Shown piece after piece: positions 20,536 through 32,875 of a stretch of 64,000 bases of DNA (the stretch's first letter is position 1; every line of letters starts with the position of its first letter). Source of the stretch: Stereocaulon alpinum. Taxonomy: Eukaryota; Ascomycota; Lecanoromycetes; Lecanorales; Stereocaulaceae. Below the pieces are notes generated by a model. That model did not search any database. It saw only the letters and a list, made by a program, of their open reading frames with translations, and was not told where the DNA came from. The translations under genes and the position numbers were made by a program. The stretch lies in NCBI GenBank assembly GCA_018257865.1, contig JAEUBA010000007.1:248001-312000 (forward strand), given 5' to 3'.

Positions 20536-22044
20536 GGCGATCGATTGGCGGACGAGTGAGAGAATCGCCGGAGACAGCCTCTATGTATGGGATTATGAAG
20601 AATGAGTGCGCTTAGTTGCGGGGAGGAGTGAAGAGCAATGACGTTGTTGAGGGTTAGGGCTTTCAGCCTTGGCGGTTCACAACGTCTGCGGCAAGTCTAC
20701 TCTTACCTTACTTAGCAACGCATCATGAGTGAGTATTGCAATTCCTGACCATCAGAGGGAAATGTAAGTTTGCATTGAATTGTCTGCAATTTTTATATAT
20801 TTGTACCACGTTGAAATTCCACATTCCTTGCGCTCGATCTCAACTGCGGAACTCCCGGGCAATGGCGCTGAGCGGATTGGCCAAGTCATACCCCACACCT
20901 ACCCTGCATTCAACGGCGTACTCTACCCTAAACGCAATTCCAAAGCTTGAACTACGGTCGTTTTGTGCTCAATCCTGCCTGCGATAATGTGATGAGGCGA
21001 ATCCCCGATGCAAACCACAGAAAAGGGGCATTTCCGAGCCCAGGCATCCAGACCAAAAAAGGAAGTCAATTACCATGGACAGCTCTCACAATGGCAAAAG
21101 AGTGACCAAACTTAGGCTCGGACTCAGGACGCGATTCCAAAGCTTGAACTGCCGTTATGTTCTGCACAATCTTGTATGTAACTACGTACATAAATTGCCA
21201 ATACAAAGGTCCAGTCCGCAAATGAGTGTAATGAGGTTTGTCCAAGTCGAGAAGAAAAGCACCAAAAAATTTCGAGGATATTCATGACTATGATTTGTAA
21301 GCTATGGATCGTGGTGCCATGTAGCGGTACACGTACTCATGTTGAGGCTCGAACTCAAGACCTTCTGCGGACCAACATAGGTATATAATACCGTATTGTT
21401 AAGCAGACGTGATAACCAACTACACCACACGACCATTTGATAATCTCTAGTGTCCAATTTCATAATATAATATTGCATTTGCGCTTTGCGTTCGGAGTTG
21501 AAATGTGCTTGGCCAGGTATTGGGACAGGTCTAGAGCACTTCTTATGTTTTCTTGCCGATGAGTAATCTCGATGTTTGCTACCTTTCGCTTCTCAGGTAG
21601 TCATACTCTACTTGCTTACGGAGTATATATTCCCGATGTCGCCTTGATCTTCGCTCGACTCTGGGCTGATCTAACTTTTCTGGTTGTTGTCTACGTCGGA
21701 TTATGTTTCTTGAATCTACCACCCAATTCCTGCGCTCGGTCTGAATCTTTGTGTTCGTTCACTTGACCATTTCCTTGTGTTCTATGCTTTCAGCATTGCT
21801 TGCTTACTGTTCTCTTTCAGTTGCTGCTCTTCGTCTATTAGCTTTCTGGCTTCTGGCTGGTTCTATTTTGCTACTTATCAATCAATTGCTTTCCGTCTTG
21901 TATCCCCTGCCTATTACCTCGTCCAACCTTATGATGTTGTAATTGTCTCTCAGCTTAGATTTATATCTGCCCGTTGCTGGAAGCGCTTGATCCGAGCTAT
22001 TGTACTATCACTTCTTACTCTTGAGGACTTTCTGGATTTGTTTC
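20536..22044. other. Gene-poor left flank of the transposon block
   Basis: About 1.5 kb with no recognised protein gene. It contains the tRNA-Val-like gene at 21,334-21,434. The word GATTCCAAAGCTTGAACT, or close variants, occurs twice (about 20,937 and 21,131). A plus-strand open frame (21,777 to the insertion) continues in frame across the transposon block (see findings). Confidence 0.45.
21334..21434 (-). tRNA. tRNA-Val(AAC)-like gene with a 27-nt intron
   Basis: Reading the minus strand: acceptor GGTCGTG, D arm GTGTAGTTGGTTATCAC, anticodon stem TCTGC/GCAGA around loop TTAACAC (anticodon AAC), variable AGGTC, and T arm TTGAG-TTCGAGC-CTCAA. A 27-nt intron (21,370-21,396) sits one base after the anticodon, the canonical position, and contains GTT able to pair with AAC. 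The mature length is 74 nt. The acceptor stem is imperfect (a G-G opposition at position 2 and two G-T pairs), so it may be a decayed copy. A and B boxes are recognisable. Confidence 0.65.
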
Positions 22045-22259
22045 TGTCGGAATAATATTACTCCGCACTCCGCAATAGCGGCTTGGCGCCCGCTCCTAGA
22101 TAAGGTAAAACACCATAGCTTAGCTAGCTAGATTCAATCAATCCCTAGTTTACCAAGCCTAATAGACACCCTGCGAATCAGGTTGTCCGGGGCAGGTAAT
22201 AGGGGATCAAGCACCTACTAATCAGTACTACCTAAGCTAGCAGCTAGGTTCTACCGACA
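22045..22259 (+). repeat. Copia 5' LTR
   Basis: 215 bp, starting TGTCGG and ending CCGACA, an inverted terminal pair. It differs from the 3' LTR mainly by transitions (for example CGCAATAG versus CGTAATAG) and one 5-nt indel (AGATAAGGTAAAAC versus AGATAAAAC). It is much less RIP-affected than the interior. Confidence 0.95.
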
Positions 22260-22419
22260 CTGATTAGTTATCGACCTTAGATCAGTAAGGTATAGAAAGA
22301 AAATTTCAACTATAATACCAAAACCTTACCTGCACCACTACTAAGCCTCCGCTATAACGCCTAACCTCACAATAACGCCACCAGCTATAGAGGAGGAAGA
22401 CGAAGGGATAATTATACCG

Positions 22420-25400
22420 TTTAGAATCGTCCTTAAAGACCCTATAAAGTCCTCAGCCACCGCCCTAAGAATATTCGTTAAGTAAATAATAAATTACTAC
22501 TAAAACTATAAAGAAGAAGGGTACGACCTATAGCTAAGCTTTATTTAAGACTTTAGCGATTAGAGCGAAGCCTTATTTAAGAAGGTAGAGAAAGGGTTAA
22601 TATAAAACCTTAGGGACCTACTTTTTAACCGCAGCGTCTATATACCTAAGGATAAGACCTACGTCTATAAGTACTTAGTAAGGCTAGTAGATTAACCGTA
22701 GTCTAAATAGCCTATAGACGTACTAAAGCTAGTAAAGAAGTCTAATACTAACTCTACTAGTAACTCTAACACGCCTAGTACGCCCGCCTTAGAAAATAAT
22801 TTTAATACGCCTAGTATATTTACCTTAGGTAACTCTAATATACCTAGTATACCTACCTTATTTAAAATCGAAATACTAACTAGGACTACCCTAATTAACG
22901 GCGTTAAGATCTATAACGCTATTGCTAATTACTAGGAGTAAGGCCTTTCCTAAGAGCTCACTGCGTTAACTAAGCTCTATATAGAAGAAATAAAGTATAA
23001 TAGAAGAAGTAACTCCTTTAACTATAAGCTAAATATATTCTTAGCTACCGCTTCTAACGCTAGGATACTATTAACTAGGCTCTATATAGCTCTTTAGTAT
23101 ATACTTAGCGGTAATATACTTAATTTCTACTTTAATAACTAGTCCTCCTTTTTAGTAATAAACCTAGACTTACTATAGCTTACCTTTAAAGGAAACTTTA
23201 AAGGAAGAGAATACTAAATCGCCCGCCTTAATAAATAGAATAGTATATCCTTATAACTATTTATTAACTATAATAAAGATAAGACCCTAACGGAGTACTT
23301 AGATACTATAATATTAAAACTAAGAAAGCTATAATATAGCTTAGATAAGAGCCTTTATAGGGATAGCTTTATCTACTAGAAGATAATTACTACTTATAAG
23401 TCTATACCTACCTATAAGATTATCTACCGAAAACTACTAGATACTATATAAAGCCTTATTTAAGACCTCTAATTATCTATAGCCTTATAAGACCGTCGCA
23501 GCCTTATATCGCTAAGTAAAACGATATATACTAACCGCTACTACCGAAACCGTAAATCTAGCAGTTATAACTGCGAATCTAGCAGTCGTAGCTAATTAAG
23601 ATATCTAAGTAAGCTAAGATATAACTCTAATAATTCTAGCAATTTAATAAATAAAAAGCGATATTTTATCTATAAAAAGGAAGGTTACTAGTTAACTAAT
23701 TACCCTAAGGAAGAACGTTAACGCAGCTTTAAGCAATACCTTACCGACGTTAAAGGCGAAAAAGAAGAAGGCGATAGCGAAGGCAGTACTACTAAGGAGG
23801 ATACCGCTAATAATCCACCTAACTAAGGTAACGGTAAGGTATTTCTAATATTAATAGGTGTAATTAATAGCAAGGCTATATACTAAAAGCTAGCTAATTA
23901 GGCGACTTTATATACCGTTACTAAGGCGCTATCTATCTAGGATAATATTAATATTAATATCTAGGGAGAAGCAACTTACTACCCCGCGAAAAGATACGGC
24001 GACAGCTACTTCTACGGCCTTATAATCGACACTAGCGCTACCTATAACTCGTTAGCAGGCTATAGCTAATACTTAGCACTACGGCGTAAGTAAAACGTTA
24101 ATATTAATACTAATAAGGCTAGCAGCGCTAGATTTAAATTCGGTATTAGCGACGCCTTATCTAGAGGTACTATTACTATCTAATTACTAATTAGTATTAT
24201 CGAATTCTATATTATTAACGCTAATACGCTATTCCTTCTCTGCCTACGAGACCTTAACCAGGCAGGTTTTTATTTTAATAACCTTACTAACTACCTAGTT
24301 AGCGGTAATAGGTAAGTCCCTATCGCAAGGCTATATAGTTACCTATTCCTTATATAGGGAACGTCGCTAGCAAACGCCTATATTAACACCTATACTAATA
24401 ACGGTATTATAAGCAGCTAATTAACAGAGTAGGATCTCTAACGCCTATACCGCCGCTTCAGCTATCTATTAATAATACGCCTAGCACGCTTGCTAAAGCG
24501 CTTTAGCTACTATTTCGACTAAGACGCTATTAATCAACTAGGTAAGTTCTACTTAACTTACTAGAAATATAGTAGATTGCTAGGAAGGTTTAAATTTACT
24601 ATTAAAAACGACCTATAATTTAATTACTTAGTAATAATTAATATTATATATCTTAATAGCCCTACGGTCCTAGTCCTATATACTATTAATAAGGCTACGT
24701 ATTTCTAAACCGCCCGCTTTCTTAAGGATATTTTAGCGGAGATAGTCTAGGATACCCTATAAGCCTGCTAGATTAATACCTACGTTAGACTACTAGACCT
24801 GCTAGTCTATAACGCTAGCAAGTAATTCATTAGTACCGAATTCGCCTCTAAGGTAAAGGGAATAGTAATTAAGTTAAAATACGTCCCTATTAAGGTATAC
24901 TACTTAGTTAGCCTAGTTAAATACTACTATATACCTCTTAGACGTGCTTATAATATTATCCGAAAAGACCTGCTACTACTAGGTAAGTAATTCGTCTTAT
25001 AAATTACTATTAAGGTAATTAACGACACCGCTAGACCTAATAGACTAATACCTATACTACTTCTATTTAGTACGTTTCTAAAGCTTACTAAATTAGACCC
25101 TATACACCTATTAATTACAGAATAAGGTAAGGCTATTAAACGCGTAATAAAAGAAGCGTTAGAATTATTAGTAAAAAGAGACGTTACTGAAGCCTTACGC
25201 TACCGTAATAGTCTATAAAGCGACGTAATTCTAAATACTCCTATTAGTAGTAACGTCCTAGTATAGCGAAAAGGTAAAGGATAGAAAGGGCCCTACTAAC
25301 TACTCGCTATAGATAACTAAGCTTATATAGTTAAACTTAGTAGTAGCCCTATAACCTTTCGAATTATATTAGTTAAGCCTTACTTAGTTGAATTAACTAA

Positions 25401-25525
25401 TAAAACGCCTCCTATAACTTAAGTAGACCTACCTACCGAAGAAGCTACTACTATACGTTAAAATCCGCAGCGATAGCGATACCTACCTACCCGCTACACT
25501 TACCTTACTAAAAAGGAATAATTAG
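22420..25525 (+). pseudogene. Copia gag, protease and integrase remnant
   Basis: Limits are approximate. The frame is interrupted by many TAG/TAA codons, but landmark words survive: a CCHC-type knuckle with Cys and His turned to Tyr (about 23,670-23,710, ending LTNYPKEER-like), a protease site Leu-Ile-Ile-Asp-Thr-Ser-Ala-Thr (about 24,027-24,050), and integrase-type segments to about 24,900. The far end is cut by the Gypsy insertion at 25,531. The stops are mostly TAG and TAA at former CAG/CAA codons, as expected from RIP. Not functional. Confidence 0.85.
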
Positions 25526-25530
25526 ATATT

Positions 25531-25752
25531 TGTTACGGGCTAGCCTTTCGTTGCTTGCTAGTCCTTTATTACTTGCTAGTGTTTATATACGTTGGCGTTA
25601 ATCTAACGCTAGGCCCCTTTAGCCTTAGCGCCTACTAAGCTGCGTCCCTAATATATTATATACACGCTCTATATATATAGCTTTCCTTCCTTAGATTTAT
25701 TCTCCTAGTCTAATAACACCCCTATTAACTCGCTCTAGGCCGGCCCCTAATA
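25531..25752 (+). repeat. Gypsy 5' LTR
   Basis: 222 bp, beginning TGTTACGGGCTAGCC and ending CCCCTAATA, where the ancestral end was probably CA. It keeps several TG words that the 3' LTR has lost. Confidence 0.94.
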
Positions 25753-26589
25753 TTAGAATAAATCTTATAACTTACCCCTACCCTCGTAAGTGTATTAGCG
25801 AGGTTAAATAAACAATATAAACCTACTTAGTATTCGACCCTACTAAGGTAGTAGAAGAAACTAAATAACCCGCTAGAGGCGAAGACTATAAGGAGTAGTT
25901 ACTAGCAGACGAAGCCGTTAGGACGGTACTTTAAAGCTAAAGAGGTACCGGCCTATAAACTATTAATAATTAAAAGAGGCTGCGGCCTACTACTATAATA
26001 TTACTAGTACTAGCGGGTATTAAAGAAAATTTCTATAAACCTAATAATATAATTCTAATCCTACTATAGTAACCCTACTTACCTAAATACTAAGTACCTT
26101 AGTCTTCGTCCCTCTACCTACCTATCTACCCTACCTAAATTCGCTACCGTATACTTATATACTATCTTATAAGAGTATACGCTAAAGTATACCTCCTAAC
26201 TATCTAAGATTCTTATCTAAGAGTTAATCCTTAGTACTTATACCCTCTCCTTTAGATCCTAATAACCTCCTACCCTTAATTAAAACTTCTAAGCTAGAAG
26301 ACGTAAAGGACTTAAGCTTTAAGGAAGCTACTAAAAAAATAGTTACTATACCCCCTCCGCTAACTACTAATATAGGTAATACGCTAGCCTTTACTAAGGC
26401 CTAAACTACCTTTATAATAACTACTATCTAAGCTACCGTAGCGGCGGCCCTTATAGTAAATACCCTCCCGCCTATACCTCCTAATCCCTAATATTAGTAG
26501 AGAGCCTTTACCGCTAATCTCTAGCTATTAATAGACTATTACCTTCCTAAGCCTACCTCCGGTAGCTCTTCTATTAATCTATCTAAAAT

Positions 26590-29500
26590 TAAGTATCCCC
26601 GTAACCGTTTCAGTAATTATAAGGGTAAGGTTAAGTATAATTTATAGAAGATAGTAATAAAGCTATTTATTAAGGAATACCCTACTAACTTTTAAGAAGG
26701 ATTAAAGTAAGTCTCTACCTACTTTAAGTACTCCTCTAGCGAAGCTTAAACCTTAATCCTTTAATATATAGATCCTAATTATATAAGCCCTACTAAGAAC
26801 GCCTCCGATATCTTAAAGATACTAAACTAGCGTTTTTTTAATTATAACTATATCTAGTTTACCCGCCTTATATATTATAAGCTTAAAATAGGATTAATAA
26901 CCTATAATAATTTCCGGATTAAATTTACCTAGCTTATAACTATAGGAAAAATTAATACGAAGCGCTAGTTCGAGGATCTATATAAGAAAATCTCCCCCGC
27001 CCTGAAAAGGGATATCCGTACTAAGAAATATAAGATAAATAAGGATTATACTACCCTTAATAAGTTCCTTATAGTCGCTGATCGGGAGATATATAATATT
27101 AGAGCTAAAGAAGCTACTATAAAGCCTTATATAAATACTAACCCTTATAGTATCCTTAAGATAAGGAGCTGGCGAGCCCCTTCGCCTACTCTAATCCCTT
27201 ATATAGACCGTTAAGTTACCTTTAGAGGTATAACTACCCGCTCCCTATCTAATACCTATAAAGAGGAATATTATAAGGAGGAGTATCCTATATTAAAGGA
27301 TAAGCCGAAGTATTTCTATTATAATAAGGAAGGCTACTTCGCCGCCGAATACCCTAAGCGTCTCTATAAAGTAGTATAAGAAGTCGCTAGCGAAGACGAG
27401 GATATTAGAGATACTAGAGAAGTTAAGGAGTTATTAGATTTAGAAAACTAGCTATCTTTAGGGAAGTTACCCCTAAGGACCTACTATTCTTATTATCTAT
27501 AGAATTCTATAATCCCTTTAGTAGGCGTTTATTTATATATCCTATTACCTTAATAGCTTAGGATAAGGAATATAAATTAAAAGCTCTTACTAATACTAAT
27601 ACTACTATATACTTATTTATTAATAAAAAAGAAGTATAAATCCTTTCTAATACCCTTAATATTATCCCTATTCCCCTTTCTAAACCCCGATACCTTTACG
27701 GATATAATAGTAAAATAAGAAGGAAGCCTATTACCTATATAATCTACCCTTCTATATAAGTTAGCGATTATATAGAGTCCACCGTACCTATACTTATTAC
27801 TAACTTAGGTAATTAATATATTATCCTTAGTAAGCTATAGATAAATAAGTATAAGGTCCTACTAAATATAGTAGATAATTATATTATCTTCGTACTAGGG
27901 CGTTATAACTATACTAGTATACCTACGCCTAAGCCGCCTACCTCTAGTCTAGGAGTTATAGCTAAATTAACTTCCTTAAAGTTAGTAAAGCCTACTAAGA
28001 TCGCTATAGTAAAACCTAAGCTAAAGAAGGTTAGCACCCCTTAGCCTACTCCTCCCCCGCCTAAAGAAAATAAGGCGATAGATATTAGTTAAATTAGTAT
28101 AGCAGCTTTCTACCTGCTAGCCTAGAATTTAAAGAAGTACTAAGTTTAGTGCTTCTCTATAACCCTAGCGGGAATAGAATATAAACTGAGAAAAGATATC
28201 CCTATAGAAGTAATACGCAAGACTACCGTCTAGACTAAGGATAATATTAAGAAGAAGCTCCTAAAAGAGTACTATAACTTAATTAATATCTTCGATAAAG
28301 ATAAGGTAAAAATACTCCCTCTATATTAACTATATAATTATAAGATTAAATTAGAGCTAGGGAAGAAGCTACTATAGAGCTAACTATACCTAATATCTAG
28401 CTTTAAGCTATAAAAGGTGAAAGAATACCTTAAAGAGAATCTAAAGAAGGGCTTTATCTTACTAAATACTACTCCGTACGCGTCCCCTATACTATTTATA
28501 TAGAAGAAGGATAGTAGCTTAAGATTCTACGTAGACTACTATAGACTTAATACTATTATAATTTAAAACCGCTATCTAATCCTATTAATTAAAGAAGCCT
28601 TAGCTTATATAGTAGGTTATAAGTACCTTACTAAGCTTAATATTATTACTATATTTAATAAGCTTAGAATATATTTAGATAGTAAGGACTATACTACCTT
28701 TACTACTTCTTTTAGAGCGTTTAAATACTATATATTATCTTTTAGACTAACCGGAGGCCCTACCTCCTACTAGTAATATATAAACGATACCTTATTTAAG
28801 TATCTTAATAACTTTTGCTAAGTATACTTAGATAATATCCTAATTTATAGTAAGACTAAGAAGGAGTACTAAGAGTATATTAGAAAGGTCCTTATATAAC
28901 TACGCGAAGTAGGCCTTTAGGTAGATATTAATAAATACGAATTCTATATATAAGAGACGAAGTTTTTAGGATTAATAGTATCTACTAGTAGACTGAGAAT
29001 AAACCCTAATAAGGTTAAAGTAGTTACTAACTAAGAAGCCCCTACCTACCTAAAGGAGGTATAAGTATTCGTTAGCTTCTATAACTTCTACTATTAATTT
29101 ATTAAGGACTTCTTAAAGACGGTGAAACTACTAGTAGCGCTTACTAAAAAAGATTACCCGTTCTATTAGTCTAAAGTATATTAATCAGCCTTTAAAGAGA
29201 TAAAGGATTTAGTAACTAGTACCCTAGTACTAAGGTACTATAAAAGATCTTAACTAGCAGTACTAGAGATAGACTCCTTAGACTACGTTAATAATAAAGT
29301 ATTATTATAAGTAGATAATAATAGAGTACTATACCTAGTAGTATTCTATAGTAAAAACTTACTACCGGTAGAATATAATTATAAGATCTATAATAAGGAA
29401 CTACTAGCGATAGTTCGCTACCTAAAGTACTAGCGCCCTAAACTTAAGTTAATAGATATTCCGATCTAAATCTTTACTAATTATAAGAGCTTAGAATACT

Positions 29501-31310
29501 TTATATAGATAAAGGAGCTGATACGCCGCTAAGCTAGATAGGCTAAGAAGTTAGTAGACTATAACTTTAAAATTATATACTATACTAGGAAGTTAAATAG
29601 GAAAGTAGATACCCTAACTAGGTTACCTAACTTAGTACCTACTAATAAGGACGACTTATATCTAAAGTACTAGTATTATATACTATTATTACCTAAGTAT
29701 TTCTAAGGTTATAATCTAACCTTCTTAGTAGACTAAGAAGCTGAGGAGGGGGGTAAGCCTATAGAGGAGTAAATTAATATACTAATAGACGAGGACTTAC
29801 CTCTCTACGCTAGAATTACGTTAGCGAATTAGGATAATAAGGACTATACGCGGGTATAAGAGGCTATCGAAAAGAATCCTACTTAGATCTTTAAGGGTAT
29901 TAACCTAAGGTACTACTCCTAACGCTATTATACCCTCTTCTATAAAGAACGCCTTTAGGTCCCTACTTTACTAGAACTCTATATTAAACTTATAAAGGAA
30001 AGCTATAATCTCCCCGTAAGCGGTTACTTAGGAAGGGACTATATACTAGAGATTCTAAAGTATTAATTCTACTAGCTAGGTATAAAAGAGGAAGTAGTAC
30101 GCTATATCCGTAACTACTATATATATTAAAGAAGTAAAGTATTAAGAGATTAGTATAATAGACTCCTATAACCCCTACTAACTCTAGAATAGCGTTAGTA
30201 GGATATCTTAATAGACTTTATTACCGGTCTCCTAATATCTAATAATCGCAACGCTATTTATATACTAGTAGATCGCCTTACTAAGGAACGGCACTACGCC
30301 CTATATACAGCTACGGACGAAGGAACCTCTATAGAGGCTATAGTAGATATCTTACTTAACTACGTCTTCCGTACCTATAGTCTACCTAATTTAATAGTAT
30401 TAGATCGAGGCCTATAGTTTATCTTATTAGTATAGAAGGCCTTATATAAGCGGTTATAAATTAAAGTAAAGCTATCTATAGCGTTCCACCTAGAAACTAA
30501 TAGATAAACCGAAAAGGCTAATTAGGATATTAAGCGATAATTAAGGATATACTACTCCTATATATAGAATAATTAGTTATATTAGCTACCTATCGCTAAA
30601 TTTATTAATAATAACGCTATCGCTAACGCTACTAGTATATCTCCTTTCTTCGCTAATAAAGGCTTCTATCCCCGTATATCTTTCTCGCCGCTAATAGAGC
30701 CTAGCCCCTCCGCCTAAAAAAGGACGTAGGCTGCTAAGGCTAATAATATTACGGATAAAATAGTAGATATATTAGAATTTATTAAGGAATAGTCCGCCTA
30801 AAGCCGTAAAAGGATAATAGACTAAGCGAATCGCTACTAATCTAATATATCCTATAAAGTAGGAGATTTAGTCTTCCTATCTAGTAGGAATATTACTATA
30901 GTATAGCTGAGTAAGAAGCTAGATAATAAGATACTAAGGCTATTTAAAGTTATAGAGAAAGTAGGATATTCCTACCGCTTAGAGCTCTTAGTAAGTATAT
31001 AAATCTATAATATATTCCACCCTAGCCTATTATATAAGGCTGCGAGCGATCCCCTACTTAGATAACGCGCTAAACCGCTAGGGCCGGTAATCGTCGATAA
31101 TAAAGAGGAGTAGGAACTAGACGAGATATTAGACGCTTAATAGATAGGTAAGAACCGCTAGCTGTAGTTCTACGTCTAGTAGAAAGGCGAAGCGAAACCT
31201 AACCGTTAATAGTATAATACGGATAGTAATAAATTCGAAAACGTAGCTAATATTATCGTAGATTTCTATCGCTGCTACCTTAGAAAGCCTAGTAGTCCTA
31301 GCTAATAGGA
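26590..31310 (+). pseudogene. Gypsy gag-pol remnant with chromodomain
   Basis: Limits are approximate. Surviving landmarks: a gag helix region (26,600-27,150); a knuckle reading Tyr-Phe-Tyr-Tyr-Asn-Lys-Glu-Gly-Tyr (about 27,308), where Cys and His became Tyr; RT motif Arg-Phe-Tyr-Val-Asp-Tyr-Tyr-Arg-Leu-Asn (about 28,524); the catalytic strand now Tyr-Leu-Asp-Asn-Ile-Leu-Ile-Tyr-Ser (about 28,826), where the second Asp became Asn; RNase H and integrase segments to about 30,700; and a chromodomain-like tail (about 31,105-31,300) with FYV and KGEAKPN words. Stops are frequent throughout. Not functional. The chromodomain suggests the family targeted heterochromatin. Confidence 0.88.
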
Positions 31311-31344
31311 AACTACTTATACGTATTAGGGTCGATACTTTCTT

Positions 31345-31355
31345 AAGGGGGGGGG
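31345..31355 (+). other. Polypurine tract of the Gypsy element
   Basis: AAGGGGGGGGG, three bases before the 3' LTR start. This is the standard position for the plus-strand primer. Confidence 0.85.
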
Positions 31356-31358
31356 TAA

Positions 31359-31580
31359 TATTATAGGCTAGCCTTTCGTTACTTACTAGTCCTTTATTAC
31401 TTACTAGTATTTATATACGTTAGCGTTAATCTAACGCTAGGCCCCTTTGGCCTTAGCGCCTACTAAGCCGCGTCCCTAATATATTATATACACGCTCTAT
31501 ATACATAGCTTTCCTTCCTTAGATTTATTCTCCTAGTCTAATAATACCCCTATTAACTCGCTCTAGGCCGGCCCCTGATA
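31359..31580 (+). repeat. Gypsy 3' LTR
   Basis: 222 bp. Its start is mutated to TATTATAGGCTAGCC (from TGTTACGGG by G-to-A and C-to-T), and it ends CCCCTGATA. It is more RIP-affected near its start than the 5' LTR. Confidence 0.93.
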
Positions 31581-32875
31581 ATATTAAGCTATTAATAAAG
31601 CTACGGTCGGAAGGCGCTATTCGCTTACTAAATAGCCTATTTATTAACTCCCGCTAAAAAGAAATTAATAGACTTATTACTAAAGGAGTCTTTAAAATTA
31701 TTAGTAAGTAAGATATACCGCCGTATACTTATATCTTCGGCTGCTGATTCGTCGATAATATTAAGTAGGATAGCGCTATACTATTCGAAAAGTCTAGGCT
31801 AATCGTCTAAGCCTATAATAATAAAGGTAAGAAGGAGGTACTAACGTAGTTACTAATAATTTAACGCGCCAGCTAACGCCTTATTATTTGCCTTACCGCA
31901 ATTCTACTACGAGACCTCTATATACGCGATATCTTATAAGCTTATATCTAGTCGACTTTAGTATTAAACCGCCGTAGGGCACTAACCTAGGAGATAATAT
32001 ACTAAAAGTAGTCCGCCTACTATATAGCGTCCTAGAGGTAGGGACGTATTAGTTTAGGACCTACTATAACTACTATACTAAAAAGCTAGGCCTCACCGTC
32101 TCCTTATTCAATCCCTACCTTATATTCTCTAAGCAGGCAATTATTAGCCTCTAGACTAACGACTTACTATTCTGCGGAATAGCCGAATACTTATAATTAG
32201 AGGAAAAGGTATAACTAGATATAGGCTTTCCAGTAAAGCTAATTAAGAAGCTGGATAAAGAAAAGGACCTCCGATTTAATAGCACTACTATCTCTACCAA
32301 CGGCGACACTACTATATCTAGTAATAGCGATATTCTAAAACTCTCGCAGTAACGGTAATATAATAAAATTAATACAATTAATACCGCTACCGCCGGCGAT
32401 ATTAAATTATAATATATTAAAGAAAGAGCCCGCGGTGCCTATATAGCCTCTATAAGCTAACTAGAGATAGCTTTTATACTATCTAGGGCAGCCTAAATTA
32501 CTTAGCTAGCAAAAGAAGACGCTGATTAGTTAAATAAATAGTTAAATTAGTAAAAGGAGAACTACTGCTAAGGTCTATAATTTATTAAGCTTACTCTAAA
32601 GAAGTTAAAGTTACTAGTCTTTATTAATATAGCCTTCGCTAATAACGCCGACCTTAGCTCCTAGATTAGGTACGTTATTATCCTTACTAATAAGCAATAA
32701 TTAGGTGAATCGACTATTAATATTAGCAGCAATATTATCTACTAGAGTAGTACCAAATATAAGAGAGTTATAAGATTAGTGCTAGCTTTAGAGCTATATA
32801 TAATAGTAGCAGGGTTCGATATTACTGATTAATTAATTGGTTTATACGCCTATTCTAGTATCTATATATACTAAT

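Larger units (their letters stand above)
25531..31580 (+). mobile_element. Full-length Ty3/Gypsy chromovirus-type retrotransposon nested in the Copia element
   Basis: 6,050 bp with two 222-bp LTRs (25,531-25,752 and 31,359-31,580) and the 5-bp target duplication ATATT on both sides (25,526-25,530 and 31,581-31,585). Domain order on the plus strand is gag with zinc knuckle, protease, RT, RNase H, integrase and a C-terminal chromodomain, which is the Gypsy/chromovirus order. A purine tract precedes the 3' LTR. The interior is as heavily RIP-mutated as the host Copia. Inserting it splits the Copia pol between integrase and reverse transcriptase. Confidence 0.95.
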
